From Hyalella azteca (Eukaryota > Arthropoda > Malacostraca > Amphipoda > Hyalellidae): a stretch of DNA of 64,000 nt. The stretch covers positions 146,812 through 210,811 of the forward strand of contig NW_025936455.1 of the NCBI RefSeq assembly GCF_000764305.2. Reading direction: 5' to 3'. Numbering within the stretch: the stretch's first letter is position 1; each line of letters begins with the position of its first letter. The notes under the pieces were generated by a model. That model did not search any database, was not told where the DNA came from, and was given only the letters and a program-made list of their open reading frames with translations. A program made the position numbers and the translations under genes. This document shows, in pieces, positions 1-11,001 of this stretch.

Positions 1-104
1 TGAAATACATTTCTCGTTTATGCTCTTAGCTTGTTGAACGCATGCTGAATATAAAGTATTTTTGTATGCTATGAATTTATCGAGTATGCTTGTTGTCCTT
101 TGCT

Positions 105-345
105 GCAGGCATTGAAGGCAATCGAATTTCGTTGCAGGCACTGAAGGCAATTGAATCTCGTTGCAGGCATTTAAGGCAATTGAATCTCGTTGCAGGCATT
201 TAAGGCAATTGAATCTCGTTGCAGGCACTGAAGGCAATTGAATCTCGTTGCAGGCATTTAAGGCAATTGAATCTCGTTGCAGGCACTGAAGGCAATTGAA
301 TCTCGTTGCATGCATTTAAGGCAATTGAATCTCGTTGCAGGCATT
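105..345. repeat. 29-bp tandem array, about 8 copies
   Basis: Units start with GCAGGCA at 105, 134, 163, 192, 221, 250, 279, 308 and 337, an exact 29-bp period. Variation is light: ACTGAAGG alternates with ATTTAAGG near the unit start. The array is cut by the N at 346, so its true length is unknown. The period is not a multiple of three, so it does not encode a peptide repeat. Confidence 0.95.
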
Positions 346-346
346 N
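346..346. other. Assembly gap (single N) between two tandem arrays
   Basis: One N joins the 29-bp array to the 46-bp array in mid-unit. The true distance between the arrays is not represented. Confidence 0.9.
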
Positions 347-520
347 GATGGTGCACCACACGTGCAACACTGCCGTGTATGTTACTCAGTGTGATGGTGC
401 ACCACACGTGCAACACTGCCGTGTATGTTACTCAGTGCGATGGTGCACCACACGTGCAACACTGCCGTGTATGTTACTCAGTGCGATGGTGCACCACACG
501 TGCAACACTATGGTTGACTG
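347..520. repeat. 46-bp tandem array, nearly 4 copies
   Basis: Units start with GATGGTGCAC at 347, 393, 439 and 485, an exact 46-bp period, with only one or two base changes between copies. Every unit carries an E-box CACGTG inside CCACACGTGCAAC. The last copy degrades after CAACACT. The left end is cut by the N at 346. Confidence 0.95.
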
Positions 521-696
521 TGTACTGTAATCAAGTAGTGTACTGTCGGTACATTATTTTATTTTTATTTTTTGACCGACGATTGCCATCAATCACAATG
601 ATCGACTGTGTGTAAGAATGGTGTGCTGTACTTGCATTTCCAGTTGATTATTTTATTTAAGCGACTGTGTCTATAACAGTGGTTGAATGTTTGCAG

Positions 697-798
697 GAAT
701 GGAGTAGTCTACCTGCTGTTCAGTGCCAAGGGCTCGGCTATACTCTTCACAGTACTGGTCTGGCTCGCATCACACACCTGGATCTACCTTAATTCCAA
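697..798 (+). CDS. Tweety-like membrane protein, third-last exon (last membrane helix)
   Basis: This internal exon lies between the acceptor TTTGCAG (ends 696) and the donor GTACGC (starts 799). After one leading base of a split codon it reads NGVVYLLFSAKGSAILF, then TVLVWLASHTWIYLNS, and the final AA pairs with the first base of the next exon to give Lys. The segment is one hydrophobic membrane helix ending in a Trp-x-Tyr interface motif. Together with the acidic DPF motif in the next exon, this matches my memory of the last (fifth) helix and juxtamembrane region of Tweety/TTYH proteins. Those are plasma-membrane proteins described as anion channels, although structural work has questioned a classical pore. 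The family call comes from recall, not a search. Exons encoding the rest of the protein lie left of the window. Confidence 0.6.
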
Positions 799-961
799 GT
801 ACGCACTTCTCCCTTCAGCTGAAACACTATTTGCTTCGTTACGGTGTTGCGTATGAATATTAAATGAAATGCTCTATGCTTCCATGAACATTGTTTACTT
901 GTGCCTGATTGATATCAAAAAGAACTATTGGATATAGGTAACTAATGGCGTTGCAACAACT

Positions 962-1105
962 AAATGCTCAAAGCTGTGGTTACGTCACTCATTCGTCAAT
1001 AGTAACTATTGTGTGCATAAATCTGTTGTGACGTCACTATTCGTCAATAACTATTGTGTACATACATCGGTTTTGACGTCACTATTTATTAATAATTACT
1101 GTACA
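962..1105. repeat. 45-49 bp imperfect tandem repeat with CRE-like sites in intron
   Basis: Three diverged units each contain (T/G)ACGTCACT followed by ATTCGTCAATA and ACTATTGTGTRCATA. Two perfect CRE palindromes TGACGTCA occur at 1029-1036 and 1074-1081, with a variant TTACGTCA at 980-987. They sit in the 341-bp intron between the first two visible exons. Whether any factor binds there cannot be told from sequence. Confidence 0.7.
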
Positions 1106-1139
1106 TAATTCTTATATAACGTTTAAACCACCTGTGCAG

Positions 1140-1349
1140 AGTGGACACCGGCAGCGTGGAGGAGCGTGACCCGTTCTTGCCAGGTGGCGGCGGCCGGAGC
1201 AGCGGCGGTGCCGGCAGCAGCGGCCGCAGTAACGGCGGTGGCGGTGGCGGTGGAAGTCGTGCAGGAACCCTGAATTCCCTCAGCGGTGGAGGCCGTGGGG
1301 CAAGACATTCACATACTCCCCCTCAGACCCCTCCCTTCCCCGGCACCCT
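1140..1349 (+). CDS. Tweety-like membrane protein, second-last exon (cytoplasmic Gly/Ser-rich tail)
   Basis: The acceptor CTGTGCAG ends at 1139 and the donor GTGAGT starts at 1350. The first base completes the Lys codon split from the previous exon. The frame then reads VDTGSVEERDPFLPGGGG, followed by a Gly/Ser/Arg/Asn-rich stretch including a seven-Gly run, then HSHTPPQTPPFPGT. The acidic VEERDPFLP corresponds to the acidic DPF motif that follows the last helix in Tweety proteins (family recall). The rest is low complexity and probably disordered, with two Pro-rich TPP motifs that could be protein-binding or phosphorylation sites. The exon is GC-rich against an AT-rich background, which supports it being coding. 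The last two bases CT pair with the next exon's G to give Leu. The opposite strand is also open here only because of the GC-rich repeats. Confidence 0.7.
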
Positions 1350-3063
1350 GTGAGTGATTGCTTTGTGAAGTAATAATTTATTTTCCTTATATTCGTACTA
1401 GAGCAAATTTTCATTTTAGCGCTTAGTGGATTTGTCAGGTTTGTGAAGTAATACTTTCTTTGCCTCATGTTTAAGCTAAAGCAGATTTCCATTTGCGTGA
1501 TTAATGGACTTGACAAATTTTTGAAGTTACATAAACTTTTTTCCTCATGTGACTTTCACTGGGGTGCTTTTTCACTTCTGAATTTAAGAGTGTGTTCTTA
1601 AAATTTGTTTTAGGGGTAAATAAATAAATTTGAAGAAACGTGAAATATTGAAATGCAACAACTAATTATTCATGTCTCGGTCAGTCTATGGATGCAGCAT
1701 AAGCAGAATTCAAAAATAGTTCCTAGGACATAACATTTCTCCCGTGAATTAGTGTAGGTGGGTATTTAAATCGTAATTGTAGGTGCTTTGTCACTGGTTG
1801 TCTCGTAATGCAAGACGAAACTTCGGAAGCTCCTCAGTGTTTCAGCTCAAGAATTCTACAGCCTTATTAATATCATTTTGCTCACGTCTCGGTTGTTATT
1901 ATTGCGAAATGTTTAAGGGAGCCCGTTCATCTTTACCAGTAATTGAAACCTGATGTTGACATGATATCATTAGAGTCATCCATTAACTGATGATGTTGCG
2001 TGAGTTTAATAACTCAGAGTTACGCTAACGAATGTCTTTCTGCTTGCTCTCTCACCATGCCAACTCCGTTACCCCGGAATTCACTTCGTTTTTGTAAGTT
2101 AATAAGGGGATTTGTTGTCGTGCTTAATAGCTTTCTTGTTTATCTCATTGCGTCGCCTGAATATACTATTATGGTGCTCCTTTTTGACTTGTACTTGTTG
2201 AATGTTTTTCCTATTTGTAACGTTTACCACGCTTGCTAGAAGCTTGAACCAAACCATGCTAATTTTTCAAATAAGCGTTGACTTATTTTTGGAAATCGAG
2301 TCAACCAGCGTGGCTGTTTGTCTTGCTGTTTGTCCTAAGATAACGAGATCATTTTGTTTAGAATTGATACATTTTTTATATTTCAGATTCTGGTTCATGT
2401 ATAATGATTTCTCCCTAAGCGATTAGCTTTCCTGTTGTTGAAATATTTCCGAAAGGCCTATTTACTTTGATTTTTTTTTAACGCCCTGCGGAAAGAACAA
2501 TTTTCTGCATTGAGTTCTACAAATTATCCTATTTACCTCTTTTTTTTCATTGCGAGTAAGAATTTGTTCACTATTTTATGCCACGTGTTTCATATCGCAG
2601 GCATCGCGTCTTTTAATCGAACCAAACAAAATTGATGAATTATATTTCAATTTTTCAAATCAGTGCTACGTCACCCCTGCATGAGTCATTTTACCATGAA
2701 TCGTCCATAGCCTTTGTTTGAGATGTCCCAGCTGTGAAGACATCTTTTGCATTTTGCTTTTATAAAACGTTGTTCAACTAGTGAAACTCTTAGACCAGCA
2801 GTGAAACGTAATTTTTCAGGATAGATTCATGATAAACAATACAAGATAAAATACTATCTTCCGCAGTTGAATAAAGGGCTACTTTTGCAAATAAATTCAT
2901 TGTTATTTAGATATCCTCTTCGAAGATGGCTTTTGATTTCGGAAATGCTGTTACAAAAGCTTTCTCTAAACTTGATTTGTAGATGCTACTCGTGTGGTCC
3001 ACCATTTAAAAAATTTTCTGTCTGTATTTTTTATCATTTTGATGAACTAAATTCCTGTTGCAG
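1350..3063 (+). other. Last intron of the Tweety-like gene
   Basis: The intron is 1714 bp, with donor GTGAGT and acceptor TGTTGCAG. It begins with a diverged tandem repeat (1361-1550). The remainder is AT-rich sequence in which I see no exon or conserved element. Confidence 0.65.
1361..1550. repeat. Diverged ~78-bp tandem repeat, about 2.5 copies
   Basis: TTTGTGAAGTAATAATTTAT at 1362 recurs as TTTGTGAAGTAATACTTTCT near 1440 and as a weaker TTTTGAAGTTACATAAACTT near 1517. Each is followed by a TTCCTTAT/GCCTCATG/CCTCATG block and, in the first two, by (G)AGCA(A/G)ATTTCATTT-like sequence. Confidence 0.7.
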
Positions 3064-3307
3064 GAACGGACGTCTCTATCAACACCATCCACATTCTGGC
3101 ACGTACAAAAGTGACGGCGGAATGAACGGAGGTGGTAACGGTGGGGGAGGTTCCCACCACCACCATCATCACCACCACCACCACACTGCCACCATGCCTC
3201 GAGACTCGCACTCCCACCACCAGGGCCCCCCGACTGGCCCCAACCAAGGCCAATATGCAACACTTTCAAAGCAATGCAAGACCCTCGAGTCATCGGACTT
3301 CTACTGA
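3064..3307 (+). CDS. Tweety-like membrane protein, last exon (His-rich C-terminus and stop)
   Basis: The acceptor TGTTGCAG ends at 3063. The exon's G completes a Leu codon, then reads NGRLYQHHPHSGTYKSDGG, a Gly-rich linker, a run of ten His codons (3155-3184), PRDSHSHHQGPPTGPNQG, and the C-terminus QYATLSKQCKTLESSDFY followed by TGA at 3305-3307. The final 18 residues are not low complexity and resemble the conserved end of arthropod Tweety proteins as I remember them, so they may be a functional tail motif. The His run is a CAC/CAT repeat prone to length change. The in-frame ATG far upstream at 2867 lies in the intron and is not the start. The three exons together encode about 185 residues, only the C-terminal part of a protein that usually has about 500 or more. 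Confidence 0.7.
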
Positions 3308-3832
3308 GAGTACGGCCTCATTCGCAAAAATAATGAGAAGATCTACTGAGTGCGGGAGCTTCTTGGCAAAGTTGATGCTGAGCTGAACTCTTAACTGCCC
3401 TTGCTACCCGAAATAGGGTGTTTGAGGGTTAGTAGCTTTTCTATTACTTATCGTTATTGATCAAACAACTGACACCTGTCATTTGAATAATATATAATTA
3501 TCATGATAATAGTTCAAACTTGTGGCATCAAATTTATAGAGCTTCGTTTGAGAGCTGCCAAATTAATGTGCAATAATGTTATCCTGTACTAAATGGCATT
3601 GAAATTTGCCATTTATATTCAGATAACCAGCTTTGCGTTCGGCCGAACATTCTTCACGTGTCAAACCAGACTCTCTTGTATTATCCTCGGTCCTCTCCTG
3701 TACGATAAATACTTGTCCTTGTTGTTAGAAGTTAGAACCTTGAAAAGCCATGGATTCTGAGACTATACGTACTATAGTCTTGAACGTTAAAGTTCCATCT
3801 GAAACTAAGAGTGAACATTTACCTGCAATAAA
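3308..3832 (+). other. Probable 3' untranslated region
   Basis: Sequence after the stop codon has no further long frame. The first full AATAAA downstream is at 3827-3832, with another at 4153-4158, so the mRNA may end near 3850 or 4180. The extent is inferred. Confidence 0.35.
3827..3832 (+). promoter_or_regulatory. Candidate polyadenylation signal AATAAA
   Basis: This is a perfect AATAAA hexamer about 520 bp after the stop codon, followed by TG-containing sequence. Such hexamers are common in AT-rich DNA, so this is a candidate only. Confidence 0.3.
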
Positions 3833-4420
3833 GTGCTACGATGAAGACTGCAGTGCGGTGCATCTAGTGAAATATTCCTCATAAACACGTTGTATCTGGT
3901 GACATTGGTGGCATGGTAAGTGAAACTATTCTGTAGGTGAACGTTATTTGTTGCCGAAGCAACATAAATGAAAGTTTTACAGGGAGAAACTATGTTGAAA
4001 ACTCCTTTGTGATTTACGGAAGCTGGTGATTCAAAGGATCGATTGATCCTCGCTGTTTCAGCTATGGAAATGCGACAGCTTAATGAGTGATGAATTTAGT
4101 AGTGTAGGTAACTAAGTGGCTTTGATTTATGTACCAAACCGGCAGCTTAGATAATAAAACGTCATTGTAAACTTATCCCTGTGAATATTTATCGTATTCG
4201 TTCCTTCTTTAGATTAACTCAAATTTTTTGTGTTCTTTCTATGTTCATTCATTAGTGAAATTTGATTCCAGATATCGTGTTGCTATGACTTCATGACGAT
4301 ATTTTTGATGTGATCTGCTAGACCCTGGAATATATTATTCTCATAACTAATTCCAGAAATTGTAGTGGAGGGTTTGGTGAGTGCAGTTGACTGCATGTTA
4401 TGCATTTCTTTATAATTTCT

Positions 4421-5388
4421 GTGCCTTGCATTTTACATTGGCTTCTAATTTTCTGTTAAATCTGTTTTATAAAAGTTTTTGTAATTTTTATCGTTTAGAG
4501 ATTCGATGGAGACCCGTGCTTGAAGAGTACTTGAATTTTTGTAATAATTCTTCAAGGAATGCTTTGACTGTAGGTACCAAATAATTTTCGTATTTGAACG
4601 TCTGGTATCGAAAGCTATAGATAATAGACCAAAGTTTCATGCGTTTGCTTCACTGGAAACGGCAGCGATAAGTGGGCTTCTGTTGATATGCTAACCCTGG
4701 AACATTTGAGCCCGAACCGTAATGATTTGCTAGTCAGGTGCACTGAAAATTGATACACTGCATTTTTCGAAACTTACTTCTATTATTCTATTGATCCAGA
4801 AAAGATATTATAACCTCGTGAATAGACGAAAAATTCTTGCATTCACAGAGTTAAACTTGTAGATCCAGGAGTAGCACGATGAAGACCAGTCGTAACTCTG
4901 ATGAGTGCCTTGCATTTCACATTGCATCTAATTTTCTGTTAACTGTTTTATCAAAGTTTTTGTAATTGTTATCGTTAGGGGATTCGAAGGAGGCCCGTGG
5001 TTGATGAGTTATGACTTGAATTTTTGTAATAACTCTCGAGGAATGCTTTGACTTTACCAAACGATTTCGTATTTGAACGCCTTGTATCGAAAGCTATACC
5101 TAGTTAATAGACCAAAGGTTGATGTGTTGGTTTCACTGGAAATGGCAGTGATATTTGGGCTTCTATTGATACGCTGACCTTGGAACATTTGTGCTTGAAT
5201 CGTAATGATTTGCTCGTCAGGTGCGCTGAGAATTGAAACACGGCATTTTTCGAGACTAAATTCTATTATTCTTATTATCCAGAAAAGATATTCTGACTTG
5301 GTCAATAGACGAAAAATCCCTGTATTCACAGTGTTATACTTGCAGATCCAGGAGTAGCACGATGAAGACCTGTCGTAACTCTGATGGT
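4421..5388. repeat. Old 484-bp tandem duplication (two copies)
   Basis: Copy 1 (4421-4904) and copy 2 (4905-5388) both start GTGCCTTGCATTT. They share, among others, GAATGCTTTGACTTT-like sequence, TCGTATTTGAACG, ATCGAAAGCTATA, CCAGAAAAGATATT and a common end AGGAGTAGCACGATGAAGAC. By eye they differ at roughly 10-15% of bases with small indels. It is therefore an old duplication, unlike the near-identical ones at 38-47 kb. No frame is conserved between the copies. Confidence 0.9.
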
Positions 5389-8300
5389 GATGATGTTACA
5401 GTAGTCTTCCCTAAAATCTTGTGCTGCTCGTAGTGTTGGCCATTGCTGGCCTTGCTGAGTAGCACTACGCACATATCGCGTACCTGACCTCTTATTTTCC
5501 ACTGAACAAGATGCCAGGGCGTGTGCTTAACTCCCTTGCTACGTAGCTATTAGTTAGACAAACTGTGGTTGGATGGTCGAGTTTAGTTTTTCTGATAGGT
5601 AGTCAAATTTGTTGTTGCAGTATTCATGAAATTCATCAGCACAGACGTAGCCAGAAATAGGTAATGACGTAATTTTCTCTGGATTTAAAAGGACTGCCCA
5701 CACAAGCTTTCAGTCTATCAAATTAACTGATTGTTTTTTGGGTCGAAATTCTCTCAATAATTTTAACTATCTCAATAATACTGACATTTTTTAAAATTAG
5801 ATTAAAAATATTTGTGCAAAGTTAGAAATCTTTTTTAGTTTCTTAAAGGCGTATAAGAGGACTTCTCAAACGAGTTCATCTACCTATTACTGTCGTCGTT
5901 TTAAATGATTTAACTATCCTTTTATCCTGTTGCCTAATCGAGGAATAACCGTGGGACTACAAGGTTCACGAGCTTGCTGAGTGGCAGCCCAGTTGTTTCT
6001 TAACGTTAACTGCTTATTAATTAGAGTTCTAGGCAGGTTTTGCTCGAGTATTTCGTCTTGCCATGAGAGCCTTTGCTCCAAGTCACTGTACATATTAGAT
6101 GAAGCCCAGCCGTGTTCAGTGCGGTCACCTCGATGAGCCCTTCGGAACTGAAGAAGCATCAGCTTGTGTATTTCCTACATTACCAGTGATGCTCACTCAC
6201 AATTACCATGTTTTTGTTTTTTTACAATTACCACTCGGTATATTACCGACATAGTAAAGCGTTACCGTCAACGCTTCTGAGAAGTATGCACGATGGAATA
6301 AGTTATTACATAGTCTGATATGTTTGATTGTTGCGACTCTTGAAGATGTTTCACCGCTTCCGTACATATTTTCAATAAAATTCTGCTCCTTATCAATAGC
6401 TGTAAAGTATTTTCCTGTTAGATTCCTTCCCTCAGTGCAGGTGACCGAACTTTTCACGTGCAATTTTGTAAGTTCTTGTATTGCTGTATTGTTAGTGTAA
6501 CGTAAGATTGAAATGTCTGTGTATCGATTAATTAATCCCTATCTGCATTTAATGTTTAGGAAGAGTAACGTTAGTGATAAGTAATTTAGCTCAACGCTAA
6601 TATCCATGCAGCTTTCAATCACCTAGATACCTGAAAGTTTTTTTAGGATCATTCAATTGCACTCGAACGTTGCAGTATCAGAAGGCTCAAACCTCTAGTA
6701 ATAATCTTTACGTCTGTTTTTTTGCTTTTTTATGTTCAATATTAAGTTACTGCGTCTAGTTCCTCGATCTCTCACATTTTTTCACTTTGGCATGTTAGTT
6801 ATGGCTGAAGACAGATTGTTTTGATTCATTGACGAATCCAACTATCAATTTACGATCGTTTAAAACGGCAGTGCTATTTATTATGCTGTTCTGATTATGT
6901 GTTTACAACCAAATGAGTTTTTATTTTTCAATAATACTCATTTTAATAATGAAAACAACCTATTAGAAATCTTTATAATTTGATGAGATTTGTCTTATAT
7001 TCTCGTCTTTGAGATTTATTAGGAAAGGAACTAAATTATATAGTAGTAAGTCTTCAGTCTTTTTATCGCGATCAGTATTCTATAGATCATTGTTTTCAGT
7101 CTCGGGAAAATTATTGATAATTGTCAAAGCTCTATTATTTCACTATTGACGTGTTGTTAATGATCCTTCGGGACTCATTCTTGTATTTTAGTATTTTACT
7201 AATTCACCTAATTTTAATTATTGAATTTATTTAAGGTTATTTTAGTTCAACGTCATTGCTTAACGAACTAACACGGAGGAACAATCTTATGGCGAGGTCT
7301 CGCATGCCAATTTTTATCAAGATACATAATTAAACTAATAAGTATGCGAGTCACCAATGAGTTTTAGTGGATGAGTTTTAGTGGGAGGTCGTCCTGTTCG
7401 GGTTCGGTTTTCTCATCTTACGTTATTTACAATACTCATGCCTTTTCATGATACTGGCCTTCGTTGAGTCATTCATTTGAACTTTTCGGACAGCCAATAT
7501 GTTTATCTATTTGTTCCTTTATAATTCCACGAATCCTATTTGTTACGTTCCGATATCAATATATATTTTTGTGTTTCCTTAAAATATTTTTGCCATGTGA
7601 AATTTTTGATGCATAATCTGAAATTTTCAAAGGTTGTGATGTTGCCAGCTGTTTCTGTGAACATCAACTGATGAACGTTCTAAATCCCTGACAGTGCTGC
7701 GCCGTATATATAGTCTACTTAAAACATTCCACCTGATCACCGCTCATTTCTAACCGTTCTTCGGTTACTCAAAGTATTTTCAATGCATGTCCCGAATTTT
7801 CGGACACGAAAATTGCTATAAACCCATATTTTTTATTTGTTCTCGCGTTGGAACGCTTCCGGGAAACGGGGCTTTTTGATTAAAAGTCTGAATTTAATGT
7901 CAGAAAAGGCTGAATTTTACGCATTTTATAGACCTCATTAAATTCATTCTCTATCTTGTCTATAGAAATACCGTAAAAAGTTAAGTTTTGTGGGAGAATG
8001 TGTGTAAATAGCTACCTATGTGTTGTATCTCTACGCTTAAGGCGACTTCGTTAAAAAAGTGAAATTCATTTGTATCCAGGAATTCTGTTTCAAAATTCAG
8101 CTTTTGGTAGATTTTCTGTAGCAGGCGTAAAGCTGCTGCCTAAAATTATGAATAGAAGTGTTCTTAAGCTTATTTATTAAATTATTGCACAAGGAAAAAA
8201 ATCTTCGCTAGTATTCGAGAGCTTAATTAATTCAACAGTATTGGACTTTATTTAATATGCCGAGTATAATTTTTGTATTTTAAATAAAAATTTGTGATTC

Positions 8301-10833
8301 ACCCGGCTTCTTCTATTCGCGATTTGATCGTTCGTAATTTATCATTTAATTTCCTTTTCACGAGTGTTACAAATTATCATAGTGTTACGTTATTTCTTTC
8401 TGCTTCTTTATCATTGAATTGTTAGGGTATTTAGGCATGTATTGTGCCCAATAGTGTTGCTAAGTAGGCATTATTTCACCTATTATCGCTGTACGCGTGA
8501 AGTGGTTGCTGTTTATGCGTCTCTCAACCTTGCCAAAAACCTACAATAATTTCTCGTTGGAGTCAATGTGTGTGCATTTATTGTTTCGTTGTTAAAATAT
8601 GGTATATTGTGTTATGCATCGTAACAAACAACCTGCACAAGATTTTATGTCCAAATAATTGACCTAATCATTATGTACTTATTCAACATTTTTAATGACA
8701 GTTGCCTTAACGTTGTTGCTATACTTCATCAGAGCGTTGGAGTCTAAGGTTTCGACGCTTTCTTATTTTTTATTTTTTCCCCGTTCTTATGTTTCGACTA
8801 TTTCATAGAATTACAACGTCTCGTTATTTTTTCCCGTGAACTTGGTTTTCCATTGTCATTTGATTCTGATAGTGGCAAAAAGTGTAGCCATCTTTCATGA
8901 CGGCATTTGTGTCGGTGGACGATTTGTGTCGGTCCAATTTGTGTCGGTGAACAACGCGCGGATGAGTTTGGACGAAGTCACCGGCTGTCCGGGACCTAAG
9001 TGGCCACTGCTTAATTTGAAGGGAAAGCGGGTCTCTCCCTTGGAATCATGGTATTATTGGGCTCATGTTGAGTTTATTAACCTTACTAATCTCTACTTAG
9101 TATTTTTTTTAGTCCTGCCCTCCAGTCATCGAATTGCAGCTGTTGTCTTTATTATTGTAAGACAGCAAGTTGTACTTGAAATTAATCCTCAACTATTCGT
9201 CTTTTTAGCATTAGGGTTTTGTGTGTTCAAATTGTTTCCATGCTAGCCAACAAATGATTGCTCACTTGTACAGTCGAACTAAATAGTTGCAAAGCCCTCA
9301 AGTTGCAACACTTGGTTTATTCAGTCTCATTCGGAACGAAACTCCTAATTTCTAATCACTATTATTATATCTCTTGCGTGATTCTATAGTGAGGGAAGAT
9401 GACGAGTAAAAATACTCTACCATGACGACAGCTAGGAAAAGGCCAAGGCGAGGAATTAGAGTTAAGATGAACACGTTGGTGCTCTTATATTTTATTTTAG
9501 TTTAGTTTGAATTATCAAATTATTTTCTGGCAGTCTATTTTCCGGGATAATTTGTCTGGACAGAATTTTTTATGTACTTGCAACTGTCCTGAGAACAGTT
9601 TAGAGAGGAAATTCGTGGTCATGATGCGGTTTGAATAAATGTTTGCTGTAGTTTGCAATGATAACTTGATACTGTGGATTCATGAGATGTAAATTATACC
9701 CGACTGTCTCACGAGTCTTAACTAAATGACTTGGTTTTCATCAATTAATAAGATCATGGATGTGTTATGGCTTATCGGTGTTCTACTTTACATGATGAAG
9801 ATTCTAAAGTTTGCGGTCTCCTTATGTGTTACTTGCATAGATCTGAAGCGAAGTCCTTGAATTTTGATATTAAGGGATGAATTTCGTTCAGTTTTAAGTA
9901 TACTTTTGGACTAAGTTACCTCGCCCCTCCAATTTAAAATGCCCAATATTTCTCCCCATTCCCGATAATATATACCATAGCATGTAATATATACCTACGT
10001 AGGAATCTATGTCGTTCATTGATCTCGAGTAGTATTGTACAGTGAGCTTGAAGGAGCGTATTCATCCAATATTTACCGTTGATGTTCTTGCAAATCCATT
10101 TTCGCCCTACATTCTCTGCCCTGTTTTTCACACCAATCAACTATTGCCCTTAATTTTTCACCCAAATTCTCGTCTCAAATAATGTGAAATTTTAATTTCG
10201 TCCTATTGTAATTGATGTTATTGAAATATATTTTAGCCCTTGGGACTCTCAAATGCGCGCAATGAAAAACTGTTGTAGATACTTAAGATGAACCAATTTC
10301 ATAAGAATCCCTGGCAAATTTTAGAATTTTCCTACTAATCATGAATGAATAAACATTTCGTGTGAAATAAATTCGATGGAATATTTTGTAACTTAACGCA
10401 CTGTATTTTCTGTACGTTTGCTTTTCGGGCGTGCTTAAGATTTTGTCACATTCCCAGTTCTTTCTACTTTTAAATTATGATAAACTTTATATAGAATTAT
10501 AATTACGATCTGAATCTCTCAAACTTCTGTTTAGATATTAACTTTAGAAGGCTGACAATCTAGCTATTATTCTTATTCAGGCAGTTTATTTTATCTTACA
10601 ATTTTTAACTCCCTGAATCTTCTCGGCTGATGAGGTTTCATCCAATTTCATTATTCAACTCTCGATATTTTCGCTTACGCGATGAATCTCTTAATCCACC
10701 AAATTTTTCGTTTTCTTTCATAAATACAAACTAATGCAATAAAGGCTTCTCACTCTCATTTCTTTTAATTTATTACTTGTAATAAATTCATTAATGGAGC
10801 TTCCTTGTAATTGCATTGCTCAAAGGATCATAC
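5389..10833. other. AT-rich non-coding stretch
   Basis: No coding exon, RNA gene or mobile element is evident. Short open frames (for example 5914-6159 minus and 8836-9246 plus) have compositions typical of random AT-rich sequence and show no recognisable domain. The only repeat noted is at 8905-8948. Confidence 0.5.
8905..8948. repeat. ATTTGTGTCGGT short repeat, three copies
   Basis: The 12-mer ATTTGTGTCGGT occurs at 8905, 8922 and 8937, with spacings of 17 and 15 bp. It is a small, irregular tandem cluster. Confidence 0.8.
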
Positions 10834-11001
10834 ATTACAAATCAGGGGCCATACTTTCAAATTTCGCTAAGTCAACGTAAGTACTTACGCTCTATTTTCT
10901 TGTCTATGATTGGTAGATTTTGCTTGAAAAGCCGTCAATGATTGGCTGATGAACTTACGATCTCTTAACTTTTTTTGAAAGTATAGGCCCTGGTATTGTA
11001 A
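10834..11001 (+). mobile_element. MITE family 1, copy 1
   Basis: The ends are inverted copies: left AGGGGCCATACTTTCAAA (from 10844), right TTTGAAAGTATAGGCCCT (ends 10991). Similarity continues outwards as ATTACAA (10834) and TTGTAAT (to 11001). The interior has a perfect 14-bp palindrome CGTAAGTACTTACG at 10876-10889 and no coding capacity. A second, reverse-oriented copy is at 26490-26633, which shows this is an interspersed element. Target duplications are not clear and the superfamily is unknown. Confidence 0.75.

Larger units (their letters stand above)
1..696 (+). other. Intron upstream of the first visible exon (partial)
   Basis: This is intronic sequence of the plus-strand gene whose last three exons follow. 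It ends in the acceptor TTTGCAG at 690-696. Most of it is occupied by two unrelated tandem arrays (105-345 and 347-520) separated by a single N. I see no exon in it: the open frames here run through the repeats and exist because the repeat units lack stop codons. Confidence 0.55.

Noticed and set aside
277..615. Open frames of 112 and 74 codons through the 29-bp and 46-bp arrays
   Set aside because: They cross an N and exist because the repeat units lack stops; the units are not multiples of three.
1141..1353. Stop codon TGA at 1351 as the end of the gene
   Set aside because: The TGA is part of a strong donor GTGAGT at 1350, and the last exon continues in frame from an AG acceptor into a non-random C-terminus.
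3006..3293. Minus-strand frames opposite the last exon
   Set aside because: They are shadows of the GC-rich, repeat-rich coding exon.
2867..3307. A separate 146-codon gene starting at the ATG at 2867
   Set aside because: The first ~65 codons lie in AT-rich intron, and the acceptor TGTTGCAG at 3056-3063 joins in frame with the previous exon. Only the part from 3064 is coding.
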